NCBI RefSeq assembly: GCF_900631615.1
Contig: NZ_LR131273.1
Span: forward strand, 1,860,001-1,924,000
DNA from: Tsukamurella paurometabola
GTDB lineage: Bacteria; Actinomycetota; Actinomycetes; Mycobacteriales; Mycobacteriaceae
Direction of reading: 5' to 3'
Length of the DNA: 64,000 nucleotides
The notes beneath the pieces are model-generated. The model did no database searches, was not told the DNA's origin, and saw only the letters and a list, made by a program, of their open reading frames with translations. Shown here piece by piece: positions 63,951 to 64,000 of the stretch (the first letter of the stretch is position 1; every line of letters starts with the position of its first letter). Both the position numbers and the translations under genes were made by a program.

Positions 63951-64000
63951 ATGCGCCCTATCGAGCCGGGCGGCACTCTCGACGAGGCGATCCGCCACCT
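63951..64000 (+). CDS. Start of a further element gene (partial)
   Basis: An ATG at 63951, two bases after the previous stop, opens a frame (MRPIEPGGTLDEAIRHL) that runs off the window. It continues the recombinase operon. Nothing can be said of its function from 17 residues. Confidence 0.5.
   Translation, partial: MRPIEPGGTLDEAIRH

Larger units (their letters stand above)
51508..64000. mobile_element. Integrated mobile element in tRNA-Pro (partial; phage-satellite-like)
   Basis: From the tRNA-Pro 3' end to the window edge, gene content changes from housekeeping to mobile: tyrosine integrase, XRE repressor, excisionase-like protein, a string of small unknown genes with 4-bp overlaps, a RecA-like ATPase with internal iteron-like repeats, a TerS-like HTH protein, a 2OG oxygenase, a DprA-like/PRTase pair and a serine recombinase with a GyrA-like mini-protein. 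No capsid, portal, tail, lysis or FtsK/TraB-type transfer genes appear in 12.5 kb. This fits a phage satellite or another replicating island; the unseen right part could change that. Confidence 0.8.

Noticed and set aside
51508-64000. CRISPR array or second copy of the tRNA-Pro 3' end (attR)
   Set aside because: No regularly spaced direct repeats were seen, and I found no second copy of the tRNA 3' end inside the window.

Overview
The window is about 70% G+C, with tightly packed genes, strong third-position G/C bias and many 4-bp ATGA/GTGA overlaps. The gene set points to a mycolate-type actinobacterium (order Mycobacteriales): mycobacterial-style leuA, ask (with an internal beta-subunit start) and asd, an IdeR-like iron box beside a ferritin, a leaderless furA, an MmpS-like protein, and an Rv2864c-like penicillin-binding lipoprotein. 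A free-standing trpF and the whole mixture make Tsukamurella my best guess. The genus is an inference, not something read directly.

Left part (1-9,300): a TetR regulator divergent from an FAD dehydrogenase/SDR pair, a flavohaemoglobin, a MocR-type regulator divergent from a DMT transporter, a polysaccharide deacetylase, and leuA. leuA is preceded by a 20-residue leader peptide with three consecutive leucine codons. At 9,649-21,996 lies a natural-product locus: a three-module NRPS (C-A-PCP x3, then TE) whose reading frame continues into a DrrA-type ABC ATPase, followed by its overlapping ABC-2 permease and an MbtH protein. This makes one synthesis-release-export unit. Next come a PIG-V-like mannosyltransferase, an MmpS-like protein and ask-asd.

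Middle part (26,600-51,400): a homogentisate operon (hppD-hmgA-unknown-fahA) with a divergent Lrp-type regulator; a TetR/GT39 pair; ferritin with an IdeR-like box; a PepSY membrane protein with a Met/His-rich membrane protein; trpF; a PBP lipoprotein; a LysR/class-A-beta-lactamase-like pair; a PucR-type regulator; and a polyhydroxyalkanoate operon (acyl-CoA ligase, PHA synthase, PhaJ-like hydratase, PHA depolymerase). furA, ohr, two crcB fluoride-channel subunits, a YqeY-like gene and a metallophosphoesterase follow.

Right part (51,434-64,000): a mobile element inserted at the 3' end of tRNA-Pro(CGG), running past the window end. In order it holds a tyrosine integrase, an XRE repressor, divergent promoters within an inverted repeat, an excisionase-like gene, a chain of small overlapping genes, a RecA-like ATPase whose coding sequence contains nine copies of GGGACAG/CTGTCCC (origin candidate), a TerS-like HTH protein and a 2OG-Fe(II) oxygenase. 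Then comes an oppositely oriented DprA-like/phosphoribosyltransferase pair, and then a small serine recombinase overlapping a 104-residue protein that resembles the exit-gate (C-gate) segment of gyrase subunit A. No capsid, tail or conjugation genes are visible, so the element looks more like a phage satellite than a full prophage. The NRPS-ABC fusion and the GyrA-like mini-protein are the two most unusual items.
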